Positions 1-7,743 of a stretch of DNA of 35,889 bases are shown here, in pieces. The notes under the pieces were generated by a model. It searched no databases. It saw only the letters and a program-made list of their open reading frames with translations, and was not told the origin of the DNA. This DNA comes from Helicobacter sp. 11S03491-1 (GTDB lineage: Bacteria; Campylobacterota; Campylobacteria; Campylobacterales; Helicobacteraceae): positions 1-35,889 of the forward strand of contig NZ_MLAO01000014.1 in NCBI RefSeq assembly GCF_002272835.1. The letters run 5' to 3'. Every line of letters begins with the position of its first letter. The stretch's first letter is position 1. The position numbers and the translations under genes are program-made.

Positions 1-141
1 AGAGATATTGTTGGAAATGTTCAATGCCCCACTCATATTGGAGTTATCCAAAGAGATAGTGTTAGTCCCTCCGGAGTTGGTGATGTTCCCTGAAATGATT
101 GATCCGCCCGAAGCATTAATAGTGTTATTGGAGAGATTGAT
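1..141 (-). pseudogene. Fragment of autotransporter-like beta-helix passenger
   Basis: Read on the minus strand, these 47 codons encode an Asn/Ser/Gly/Thr-rich peptide with phrases such as INLSNNTINASGG, SGNITNSGGTNTISLDN and SGALNISNNIS. This short alternating pattern is typical of the parallel beta-helix passengers of type V autotransporters (VacA-like and other large Helicobacter surface proteins). The frame runs off the left edge of the window. A TAG stop lies four codons upstream in the same frame (151-153), and no start codon or ribosome binding site precedes the repeats, so the gene cannot begin here in the normal way. The fragment overlaps the last codons of the ABC-F gene in another frame. 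It may be a truncated or silent passenger cassette, or the chimeric end of an assembly contig. The family call rests on composition and pattern only. Confidence 0.55.
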
Positions 142-2095
142 TTTTTTCTTCTAATAAAAAATATCTCTCAAGTTTAACTTCCAGATCTGATCTGGTTGTT
201 TCTAATTCTTTGGCAATTGTATGAATCCCTTTAGTTTTATAAATCTCAGGATCGCTTAATTCCAGCTCTAAGGTTTTGATAGCATTTTCTAATCTTTCAA
301 TCTCAATAGGCAATCCTTCTAATTCTCTCAAATCTTTATAGCTTAGTTTGGTAGTTTTTTTAAAATTCCCATTGGAATCTTTTGAGTTGGCTCTTTCATT
401 AGTATTTTTTGATCCTGTTTTTGTCTCTTTGCAAGCAGCTTCTAGAATCCTGTATTCTTGCAATTCTTTTTGTATATCCAGATATTGACTCCAATTTATA
501 TAACTTTCTTCACAAACTCCATTACCTTTAAATATCAATAACTTATGGGCAATTTTATCAACAAAATAACGATCATGACTGACAAAAATAAGAGCTCCTT
601 GGAAATGCCGGAGATATTCTTCAAGCACATTAATTGTAGCAATATCCAGATCATTTGTAGGCTCATCAAGCAATAAACAATCGTATTTTTGGGCAAATAA
701 AAGCGCCAAAGCCACGCGATTTTTCTCACCCCCACTTAAGAAAGCGATCTTTTTATCTAAAAATTCCTTAGGAAATAAAAAATTTTTCAGATAACCAAAC
801 ACATGCATATTTTTCCCACTCACCTCAATATGATCCCCGCCATTAGGACAAAAAGTTTCTAATAAATTTTTATCCTCATCAAGCATAGCTCTATGCTGGT
901 CAAAATAGCCAATTTTCATCTCTCCTTGTTTGATAATACCGCTATCTTGCTTGATCTCTCCGAGCAAAATCCTTAAAAATGTGGATTTCCCACTCCCATT
1001 TTTACCCACGATAGCGATTTTATCTTTTTGCAAAACTCTCAAAGAAAGATTTTGGATAAGAGGACGCCCCTGAATATATTTCACAAGATTTTCACATTCA
1101 AAAAGCATTTTTTTAGTATTTTTACCTTCATCCCGATTAAAATGTTTTTGTTCCCTCTCAAGCTCAAGACGCATTTTAGCAATCATACCGGGATTACTCT
1201 TAATTGTTTTTCGCATTTCTAATACCCTTGCCTTGCGCCCTTGATTACGCTTCCTTCTTGCTTGGACACCCTTTTGAAGCCATTGTTCTTCACTTTTGAG
1301 AAGTTTTAGAAGATGTTGGTGTTCTTTGGTAAGATGACTTAAAATTTCTTCCTTTTTTTGTAAATAATTACTATAGCCCCCCTCAAAATCTCTCAGTCTC
1401 CCCTCATCAATCTCTACAACCCTGTGGGCAAGGGTTTCGATAAAATATCTATCATGACTAATAAATACGACGCTACCTTGAAGTAAGGCAAGGGTTTCCT
1501 CCAAAAACTCTACCATTTCAACATCTAAATGATTGGTTGGCTCATCAAGAATAAAAATATCTGCCGGCTTTAAAAGCATTCCGGATAAAGCTAAACGTTT
1601 TTGCTCTCCTCCACTAAGAGTATTTGCCAAACGATTGGCAATATCTGAGAGTTCAAATTTTTGTAAAATTTCTTCTACTTTATTGTCTAAATTCCATCCA
1701 TGATGTTGTTCTATAAACTCTATAAGCTTTGCTTGTTCTTCTAACATTTCCTTACAAACACTATTTTTGGCCATTTGAGTATTTAAAAAAGCAAGTCTTT
1801 CATGAGCATTTTTGAGATCCTTGAGACTATCTTCACAAACATCTCTCACGCTCATAAAAGCATCAAAAACAGGATTTTGAGGCAAACTTAAGATTTTAAT
1901 ATTATTTTGGATAATACATTCGCCCTCATCAGGATCTAATTCTTGAGTTATTATCTTTAAAAGGGTAGATTTTCCACTCCCATTTTTACCCACGATAGCG
2001 ATTTTTTCACCTTTGTTGATAGTAAAATTCACATCTTTTAAAACTATCTTATAGTCATATTGCTTGCAAATCCCCAATAAACTCACTAATGCCAT
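125..2095 (-). CDS. uup: ABC-F family ATPase, Uup-like
   Basis: Soluble protein of 656 residues with two tandem ABC ATPase domains and no membrane segment. Each domain has a Walker A (GKNGSGKST), a signature (LSGGEQKR and LSGGEKNR) and a Walker B with the ABC-F-type tail (LDEPTNHLD and LDEPTNDLD). Between the domains, a basic linker containing GVQARRKRNQGRKARVLEM resembles the Uup linker. A C-terminal coiled coil of about 90 residues is also Uup-like. ABC-F proteins act on the ribosome; Uup has also been linked to branched DNA and transposon excision. The start is ATG, preceded by GGAAAG, with a TATGAT box further upstream. The coiled coil seems complete, but the last four codons overlap autotransporter-like sequence, so the exact C-terminus may have been altered. 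Family call secure; subfamily likely. Confidence 0.85.
   Translation of the reverse strand: MALVSLLGICKQYDYKIVLKDVNFTINKGEKIAIVGKNGSGKSTLLKIITQELDPDEGECIIQNNIKILSLPQNPVFDAFMSVRDVCEDSLKDLKNAHERLAFLNTQMAKNSVCKEMLEEQAKLIEFIEQHHGWNLDNKVEEILQKFELSDIANRLANTLSGGEQKRLALSGMLLKPADIFILDEPTNHLDVEMVEFLEETLALLQGSVVFISHDRYFIETLAHRVVEIDEGRLRDFEGGYSNYLQKKEEILSHLTKEHQHLLKLLKSEEQWLQKGVQARRKRNQGRKARVLEMRKTIKSNPGMIAKMRLELEREQKHFNRDEGKNTKKMLFECENLVKYIQGRPLIQNLSLRVLQKDKIAIVGKNGSGKSTFLRILLGEIKQDSGIIKQGEMKIGYFDQHRAMLDEDKNLLETFCPNGGDHIEVSGKNMHVFGYLKNFLFPKEFLDKKIAFLSGGEKNRVALALLFAQKYDCLLLDEPTNDLDIATINVLEEYLRHFQGALIFVSHDRYFVDKIAHKLLIFKGNGVCEESYINWSQYLDIQKELQEYRILEAACKETKTGSKNTNERANSKDSNGNFKKTTKLSYKDLRELEGLPIEIERLENAIKTLELELSDPEIYKTKGIHTIAKELETTRSDLEVKLERYFLLEEKNQSLQ
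990..1021. repeat. 32-bp direct repeat in uup, copy in second ABC domain
   Basis: A 32-base stretch encoding the second Walker A motif region is identical to 1974-2005, which encodes the first. The copies lie 984 bases apart (328 codons), so recombination between them would remove one ABC domain in frame. Confidence 0.85.
1974..2005. repeat. 32-bp direct repeat in uup, copy in first ABC domain
   Basis: Perfect partner of the repeat at 990-1021. Both encode the IAIVGKNGSGKS region; amino acid conservation alone would allow many synonymous differences, and none is present. Confidence 0.85.
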
Positions 2096-2123
2096 TACTT
2101 TCCTTTAGAGATTAAAAAATAAA

Positions 2124-2129
2124 ATCATA
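2124..2129 (-). promoter_or_regulatory. Putative -10 box for uup
   Basis: Reads TATGAT on the minus strand, about 30 bases before the uup start. It lies in AT-rich DNA without a clear -35, as is usual for the main sigma factor promoters of Helicobacter and Campylobacter. Motif-based inference. Confidence 0.4.
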
Positions 2130-2189
2130 CCAAAATATCAATCTTCTAAAATCTCATTGCATTTATTTCCATTTTTTTAATTTTTATCA

Positions 2190-2195
2190 TAGAAT
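2190..2195 (+). promoter_or_regulatory. Putative -10 box for the sdaC pair
   Basis: TAGAAT downstream of a T-rich tract, 25 bases before the ATG of the first sdaC copy. AAGGA at about 2210 would serve as ribosome binding site. This 124-base divergent region also holds the uup promoter. Confidence 0.35.
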
Positions 2196-2219
2196 TAAGC
2201 TTTTAATATAAGGACAAAA

Positions 2220-3476
2220 ATGAATCCCCATCAATGGAATAAAATTGATACTCGATGGATGTTTGCACTTTTTGGTACTGCTGTGGGTGCAGGAATTTTA
2301 TATCTCCCAATCGAAGCAGGAAAAGCAGGGATTTGGCCTATTATTATGATGTGTTTATTTGTTTTTCCTATGACTTTTCTAAGTCATAGAGCGCTAAGTC
2401 GTTTGGTGATTTCTGATTGTGATCCGCAAAAAGATATTACTCATGTTGTTGAAGAATATTTTGGAATAGGATTTGGAAAAATTTTAACAATACTTTATTT
2501 TATCTCAATCTATCCTATGTGCCTGATTTATGGAGTAGGACTTACTACCACAATCAATGAGTTCTTACACCGCCAACTCCATATTTCTTTTATTCCGGAT
2601 TTTATTACTGCTTTTATAGCCATTACATTTATGTTTTTAGCTGTAGCTATCAATGAAAACTTGATGTTAAAACTCTCTTCTTGGCTTATCTACCCCTTAA
2701 CTGCTATTTTATTTATTTTTTCGCTTTATTTAATTCCTTATTGGAATTTTAAAGCTTTTTCTTATGTTCCCGGGACATTAGAATGCATCAAAATTTTGTA
2801 TCTAAGTATCCCTGTGCTTGTTTTTGCATTTGACTATTCGGCTGTAATTTCATATTTTTCTTTGGATATGAAACAAAAATATGGAAAACATGCACCCCAT
2901 AAATCTAATCAAATTCTCTTTAGAACTTCTATGATGCTTGCTTTTTTTATTATGTTTTTCGTTTTTAGTTGTGCTATGTGTCTTGATTTAGAAGAATTTG
3001 AGATTGCCCATCAAAGCAATATCACCATTTTGTCTTATTTTGCCAATAAATTTGATAATCCTTTTATTGCTTATGTGGGACCTATTGTTGCCTTCAGTGC
3101 GATTGTTACTTCATTTTTCGGGCATTACTTGGGGGCAAGAGAGGGGCTTAATGGGATGATTTACAAAGAATACAAACACAGAGGCAAAAAACCTGATATG
3201 AAAAAAGTGCAACTTTTTAGCAACAGTTTTATTTATATCACCATGATTGGAGCTATTTATGCCAATCCAAGCATCCTTGATTTTATCGAAAGCTTAGGGG
3301 GTCCTATTATTGCCATGATTTTATTCTTATTGCCAATGTATGCCATTTATAAAGTGCCTTCAATGAAACAATTTCAAAAGCCATTGAATGACTATTTTAC
3401 CATTATTATTGGCGTTATGGCTACTTCAGGAATTATTATTGCGCTTATACGTTCTATCATCAATCAACTTACTTAA
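2220..3476 (+). CDS. sdaC: Serine permease, SdaC-type (HAAAP family), copy 1
   Basis: Polytopic inner membrane protein of 418 residues with about 11 hydrophobic segments, belonging to the hydroxy/aromatic amino acid permeases (SdaC/TdcC type), which bring in serine or threonine by ion symport. Family features visible: the first-helix motif GTAVGAGILYLPI, the motif FPMTFLSHRALSRLV, and the C-terminal IESLGGPIIAMILFLLP. L-serine is a major carbon source for many Campylobacterota. In H. pylori, sdaC lies beside the serine deaminase gene sdaA; here no sdaA is present and a second sdaC follows after 14 bases. The ATG has AAGGA at good spacing. Substrate is inferred from the family. Confidence 0.85.
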   Translation: MNPHQWNKIDTRWMFALFGTAVGAGILYLPIEAGKAGIWPIIMMCLFVFPMTFLSHRALSRLVISDCDPQKDITHVVEEYFGIGFGKILTILYFISIYPMCLIYGVGLTTTINEFLHRQLHISFIPDFITAFIAITFMFLAVAINENLMLKLSSWLIYPLTAILFIFSLYLIPYWNFKAFSYVPGTLECIKILYLSIPVLVFAFDYSAVISYFSLDMKQKYGKHAPHKSNQILFRTSMMLAFFIMFFVFSCAMCLDLEEFEIAHQSNITILSYFANKFDNPFIAYVGPIVAFSAIVTSFFGHYLGAREGLNGMIYKEYKHRGKKPDMKKVQLFSNSFIYITMIGAIYANPSILDFIESLGGPIIAMILFLLPMYAIYKVPSMKQFQKPLNDYFTIIIGVMATSGIIIALIRSIINQLT

Positions 3477-3490
3477 AGGAAAAGGAAGAA

Positions 3491-4726
3491 ATGAAACATC
3501 AAGAAAAACTCAAATTCAATAGTCTCGATATAGGATGGGTAATAGGATTATTTGGTACTGCTGTGGGTGCAGGAATTTTATTTTTACCTATTAATGCAGG
3601 GATGGGAGGATTTTGGCCTATTGTAATTATGACACTCCTAATTTTCCCTATGACCTTTCTAAGTCATAGAGCGCTAAGTCGTTTTGTGCTTTCTGCAAAA
3701 CACCCTGACAAAGATATTACCCATGTTGTCGAGGAACATTTTGGAGTAGGATTTGGAAAATTAATTACCATTCTTTATTTTTTTGCAATCTATCCTATCT
3801 GTCTGACTTATGGAGTAGGCATTACAAATACTGTGGATAGTTTCCTTACTTATCAAATGCACTTAGAGCCTACAAATCGGCTTTTGCTTGCCTTTATACT
3901 CATTAGCGCAATGATGTTAGTCATGTCTTTTGGCGAACGTGTAATGTTAAAAATTTCTCAAGCATTGGTATATCCTTTAATTTTTGCACTCATAGCTTTT
4001 TCGCTGTATCTAATTCCTTATTGGAAAATAGATTCCCTTTTGGATATACCATCTTTTGACCATTTCATGAAAGTTATGTGGATTACACTTCCGGTGCTTG
4101 TATTTTCCTTTAATCATTCTCCTGCTATTTCAGCCTTTTCTCTGAATATACGCAAAGAATACAGATCAAATGCTTCCAAAAAATCTAGTCAAATTTTATT
4201 TGTCACTTCAGGTTTATTGCTTATATTTGTAATGTTTTTTGTTTTTAGTTGTATTTTATGCCTCTCCCCTAGCGAACTTCAAGAAGCTAGAGAATTAAAT
4301 ATATCTATTCTCTCTTATTTTGCTAATAAATTTGATAATCCTTTTATTTCTTATTTAGGACCCTTAGTTGCATTTACGGCAATTGCGACTTCATTTTTCG
4401 GGCATTACTTGGGGGCAAGAGAGGGACTTAACGGTATTATTTGTAAATATACCCATCAAAAACAGCCTGGCAAAAATGTCAAAAACTTTACACCATCTTT
4501 TATCTATATTACGATGATCGGAGTAGCTTACATAAATCCTAATATATTGAGTTTCATTGAGAGTTTGGGGGGTCCTATTATTGCTATAATTTTATTTTTA
4601 TTGCCTGTATATGCCACCTACAAAGTACCTTCACTAAAACATTTTGCCAACCCGCTTGCAGATGGATTTATTGTTATTTTAGGACTTTTCACAATTTCTG
4701 CAATTTTATATAAATTTATCATTTAA
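3491..4726 (+). CDS. sdaC: Serine permease, SdaC-type (HAAAP family), copy 2
   Basis: Permease of 411 residues, clearly a paralogue of the gene just upstream and probably co-transcribed with it; GGAAG precedes the ATG. Motifs GTAVGAGILFLPI, FPMTFLSHRALSRFV and IESLGGPIIAIILFLLP match copy 1. At DNA level, three stretches (3551-3581, 3656-3684, 4388-4425) are identical to copy 1 at a constant offset of 1280 bases, while other parts differ freely. Differences concentrate in the middle (about residues 120-230) and near the C-terminus, so the two may differ in substrate (serine versus threonine) or affinity. The duplication looks functional: both frames are intact. Confidence 0.83.
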   Translation: MKHQEKLKFNSLDIGWVIGLFGTAVGAGILFLPINAGMGGFWPIVIMTLLIFPMTFLSHRALSRFVLSAKHPDKDITHVVEEHFGVGFGKLITILYFFAIYPICLTYGVGITNTVDSFLTYQMHLEPTNRLLLAFILISAMMLVMSFGERVMLKISQALVYPLIFALIAFSLYLIPYWKIDSLLDIPSFDHFMKVMWITLPVLVFSFNHSPAISAFSLNIRKEYRSNASKKSSQILFVTSGLLLIFVMFFVFSCILCLSPSELQEARELNISILSYFANKFDNPFISYLGPLVAFTAIATSFFGHYLGAREGLNGIICKYTHQKQPGKNVKNFTPSFIYITMIGVAYINPNILSFIESLGGPIIAIILFLLPVYATYKVPSLKHFANPLADGFIVILGLFTISAILYKFII

Positions 4727-4740
4727 TTATTATTTTTAGC

Positions 4741-4746
4741 TACAAT
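4741..4746 (+). promoter_or_regulatory. Putative -10 box for mqnA
   Basis: TACAAT following a T-rich tract in the short gap after the second sdaC, 32 bases before the preferred mqnA ATG. Suggests mqnA has its own promoter. Confidence 0.4.
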
Positions 4747-4777
4747 CTTTCAATTTTAGTTTAAATTGGAGATTGGA

Positions 4778-5461
4778 ATGCGCTTTGGAAAAATAGATTA
4801 TCTTAATCTTGCTCCTTTTGATGTTTTTATTAAATCCTATCCAATGACTTCAGGATTTAAAAAGTTTTTACAATCAAAAAAATCTTATCCATCCAGGCTC
4901 AATAAAGATTTTTTATTCAAAAGAATTGATGCAGGGTTTATTTCATCTATTGCTGGTTACCAATCCTCACTCAAACACAAAGTTACTCTTTCAGGGATTA
5001 TCTCAAAAGGAAGCGTATGGAGTGTATTTGTAATACCCAACCCTCAATCAGAAGATTATCAATCTGCTACTTCAAATGCCCTATGCAAAGTACTGGATCT
5101 TAAAGGAGAAGTCTTAATTGGGGATCGTGCCTTGAGGTATCGCTACAATGGGGGTGAACATATTGATATGGGTAAGTTATGGTATCAAAAACAACATTTA
5201 CCCTTCGTATTTGGGAGATTGTGTTTTAATGCTTATGGAGATCTTTATAAACACATTTCAAGAAAATTCAATCACAAAAAAACAAAAATTCCCTATTATA
5301 TTCTCACACAATATGAAAAAAAGACAAAAATTCCAAGAGCATATATTCTTGAATATCTTAAGCATATCTACTATAAAATAGGACCCAAAGAACGCCTTGG
5401 GCTCAAACGTTTTTATAGACAACTTTTATTCAAAAAAATCAAAAAACCCTCTAGATTCTAG
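4778..5461 (+). CDS. mqnA: Chorismate dehydratase MqnA (futalosine pathway)
   Basis: MqnA converts chorismate to 3-[(1-carboxyvinyl)oxy]benzoate, the first step of the futalosine route to menaquinone, in the cytoplasm. Family marks are the N-terminal KIDYLNLAPF, the central GIISKGSVWSV, LIGDRALRY and LPFVFGRL. The fold is that of a periplasmic-binding-protein-like domain. I start at the ATG at 4778, giving 227 residues: GGAG at 4768-4771 is well placed for it and the protein then begins MRFGKIDYLN, as expected for the family. A TTG at 4766 in the same frame overlaps that ribosome binding site and is unlikely. The gene ends one base before the stop of the convergent gene; the two stops form TAGCTA. 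The electron acceptor chain in this window (Nap) uses menaquinol. Confidence 0.85.
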   Translation: MRFGKIDYLNLAPFDVFIKSYPMTSGFKKFLQSKKSYPSRLNKDFLFKRIDAGFISSIAGYQSSLKHKVTLSGIISKGSVWSVFVIPNPQSEDYQSATSNALCKVLDLKGEVLIGDRALRYRYNGGEHIDMGKLWYQKQHLPFVFGRLCFNAYGDLYKHISRKFNHKKTKIPYYILTQYEKKTKIPRAYILEYLKHIYYKIGPKERLGLKRFYRQLLFKKIKKPSRF

Positions 5462-6313
5462 CTATCTCTTAATAATAATCTGAGACATCCACTCTCCAAT
5501 ATAACCCAAAAATGCCAATAAATAAAAAGCCATTCGCGCATTATAATAACTCCCTACTTGAGAAAGGATATTTGAACAAAGCAGGCATATCAATATCCCC
5601 ATTATCAACAATAACATATTGGCATATTCATAAAAATTAAAGAGATCTTTGCGCATCAAAAAAACACGCAAAAAAAGCATCAAAGAAATACAAAAAATTA
5701 AGAAATCAATATATAAAAAGGAGTTGCTTTTGTCATAATAAGGCTGAAAAGCTGAAGCTAATAAAACAATAATGCAAATATTTATTGATGGGCAAAAAAA
5801 TGCAAGATATCTACCAAAAATATTTCCGGTATTAAGATGATAATTAAAACCATATAATATTAAAGGAAAAATGAGAAAGAATAAATAAAAAAATCCTGAA
5901 ATTAAAATATATTTAAAATTATTTACCAATAAACTCCAAAAACTTAATAAATGTAAATTTTCATCAGCTACGACCATTCGTAATGCTGCAGTATTGGAAG
6001 GTTCTGTGAATCCTAAATTAAATATAAAAACAAAAACAAAAAAGATAAAAATTCCCATTGCAATGATTCGATGTAAAAAAGTACCTTCATTATTCCAAAT
6101 TGATAAAATCAAATACCCTATAGATATTATAATAATACAAAAATAAAAAAAGATGGTTATATTCTGATAAGCCCTCTCATCCCTGGTTAAAATCAGAAAT
6201 AATTGAGAAAAGATTTCGCTAAATTGAGAAACCAAAAGAGCCAGCATGCTAAAAATAAAAAATAAAAAAAATATAGATGAAAAAACAACTTGATAAATAT
6301 TTGTTTTATTCAT
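5462..6313 (-). CDS. Unknown polytopic membrane protein
   Basis: Not recognised. The 283 residues contain seven or eight hydrophobic segments, at roughly 8-29, 51-72, 82-101, 133-155, 166-189, 199-218, 228-248 and 260-279, very rich in Phe, Ile and Leu, with few charges between them. A hydrophilic loop at about 102-125 (GFTEPSNTAALRMVVADENL) is the most polar part. No enzymatic motif is visible. The ATG is preceded by GGGAG. It lies downstream of amiA in the same direction after a 136-base gap, and converges on mqnA with no spacer. Probably a lineage-specific inner membrane protein. Confidence 0.7.
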   Translation of the reverse strand: MNKTNIYQVVFSSIFFLFFIFSMLALLVSQFSEIFSQLFLILTRDERAYQNITIFFYFCIIIISIGYLILSIWNNEGTFLHRIIAMGIFIFFVFVFIFNLGFTEPSNTAALRMVVADENLHLLSFWSLLVNNFKYILISGFFYLFFLIFPLILYGFNYHLNTGNIFGRYLAFFCPSINICIIVLLASAFQPYYDKSNSFLYIDFLIFCISLMLFLRVFLMRKDLFNFYEYANMLLLIMGILICLLCSNILSQVGSYYNARMAFYLLAFLGYIGEWMSQIIIKR

Positions 6314-6426
6314 TTGTCTCCCTTAGCGATTTTTGCAGAATAACCTAAAATTGTTGAATAATAAACATTTTCATATTATTTATCTTTTTTGCTAATTCTT
6401 GGCTAAATTCCATTGATTTTATGCCC

Positions 6427-6461
6427 CTAAGAATCAAAAATCATCTTTCTTAGTGATTTTT
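6427..6461 (-). other. Two overlapping inverted repeats at the amiA stop
   Basis: On the minus strand, an 8-base stem (AAAAATCA / TGATTTTT; 6454-6461 with 6436-6443) overlaps a 7-base stem (CTAAGAA / TTCTTAG; 6447-6453 with 6427-6433). The two cannot form at once. The amiA stop lies within them. They are AT-rich and may act as a weak terminator or 3' end stabiliser; the role is uncertain. Confidence 0.35.
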
Positions 6462-7739
6462 AGCAAAATAGCCATCAATGCCATCTGCTATACCTTTGGC
6501 TAAAAATCTTTGATAGCGCTTATCATCAATTCTTCTAGCTTCCAGAGGATTAGAATTATAGCCTATCTCAATCAATACTGAAGGCATCAATGCACCTGCA
6601 AGCACCCAAAAAGGTCCTTCTCTCACTCCTCCATCCACAATGCCTTGATAATTTTTTCTCAATTCTCGTAAAATGCCAAATTGTATATCAATTGCAAGTT
6701 TATTGGAAGCTATGAGACGGTGAGAGTTTAATGAGTTCAAAAAAGAAAACTTTGAAAAATAATTCATCACATCAACATCATCTTTGTTTTCCAATTCTGC
6801 AACTTTTCTTGCACGCTCACTCCTTGCAGTAGAGAGAAAATAAGTCTCAATACCTTGTGCACTATTAGCAGATGTTTTAGGGACAGAATTGGCATGGATA
6901 GACACAAACAAATCCGCATTTTTTGCATTTGCAAAATCCGTCCTCTCTTTGAGATTGATATAAACATCTTTTGTTCTTGTCATGTAAGTAATGTAACCTT
7001 TTTTTTTCAATTCTTGTTCCAAAAATTTTGCAACACTTAAAACAATTGCCTTTTCGCAAACTTTTGTAACCCCCATTGCACCACAATCTTTGCCACCATG
7101 ACCGGGATCTATAACAATACGATATTTACTTGGAGGATTAGGTAAAGCAGTAGATTTTGACTTAGAATGTATGGAAGATTTTGGATTGCTTGATTGAGTA
7201 GAATTTTGAGGTTTTAAAGAGCGAGAGGGATTTGTCTTGGGGAGAGTTTTGGAAATGTTATTTTTTGAGGGATTTTTATGGGTAGGAAGAGAATTTTGAT
7301 GTATTTTATTTGAGACAGAAGGGGTTTGCTTGGATTTGGATAATTGCGAGACAACAGGAGGAGATTTTTGAGTATCTGTATCCGGGAGCTTATCAATCAC
7401 GCTAATATAAAGATGTTTTTCCATGATTTTTGTTCTATAGGTGCTATCTTTATTGATTTTAATCACAATACGAACAATCTCAGGAGTATTTTGTGCGATT
7501 GATATTTGAGTTTTGTTAGAAAATTGATAGCTTTTTTTAGGAATAACCAAAATTGCTTTTATATCTAAAAAACTTCTAAAATCCTTAAGCGTATGTTCTT
7601 GAATAGGTATTTTAGAAATATCTTGATTGAAGGTAATACGAACACTACTGCTTCCAAAAGAAACTATCTGAGTTATTTTTAATTCTACTCCAAAACAAAA
7701 TCCCGATAAGCACAGCAGAAAAATCAGGATTCGCCACAC
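6450..7739 (-). CDS. amiA: N-acetylmuramoyl-L-alanine amidase AmiA
   Basis: Periplasmic zinc amidase of 429 residues that cuts the bond between MurNAc and L-Ala in peptidoglycan, needed for daughter-cell separation and, in H. pylori, for the switch to coccoid form. A signal peptide (about 1-18) is followed by a beta-rich AMIN-like domain (about 19-115), a long Ser/Lys/Pro/Asn linker (about 120-205), and an Amidase_3 domain. Likely zinc ligands are H214 (DPGHGG), E229 and H282 (SIHAN), with catalytic E391 (LIEIGYNSN). The start is GTG at 7739, with GGAG seven bases upstream inside the end of the preceding gene, so translation is probably coupled. It is the last gene of the pyrH-rpoZ-spoT-tyrS cluster. 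Confidence 0.92.
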   Translation of the reverse strand: MWRILIFLLCLSGFCFGVELKITQIVSFGSSSVRITFNQDISKIPIQEHTLKDFRSFLDIKAILVIPKKSYQFSNKTQISIAQNTPEIVRIVIKINKDSTYRTKIMEKHLYISVIDKLPDTDTQKSPPVVSQLSKSKQTPSVSNKIHQNSLPTHKNPSKNNISKTLPKTNPSRSLKPQNSTQSSNPKSSIHSKSKSTALPNPPSKYRIVIDPGHGGKDCGAMGVTKVCEKAIVLSVAKFLEQELKKKGYITYMTRTKDVYINLKERTDFANAKNADLFVSIHANSVPKTSANSAQGIETYFLSTARSERARKVAELENKDDVDVMNYFSKFSFLNSLNSHRLIASNKLAIDIQFGILRELRKNYQGIVDGGVREGPFWVLAGALMPSVLIEIGYNSNPLEARRIDDKRYQRFLAKGIADGIDGYFAKNH

Positions 7740-7743
7740 ACAC

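Noticed and set aside
4766-4780. TTG at 4766 as start of mqnA
   Set aside because: It overlaps the GGAG ribosome site; the ATG at 4778 fits both that site and the family's N-terminus.
6345-6413. 22-codon minus-strand reading frame (MEFSQELAKKINNMK...) between amiA and the membrane protein gene
   Set aside because: Only a distant AGGGG ribosome-like site and no homology seen; too short to support without expression data.
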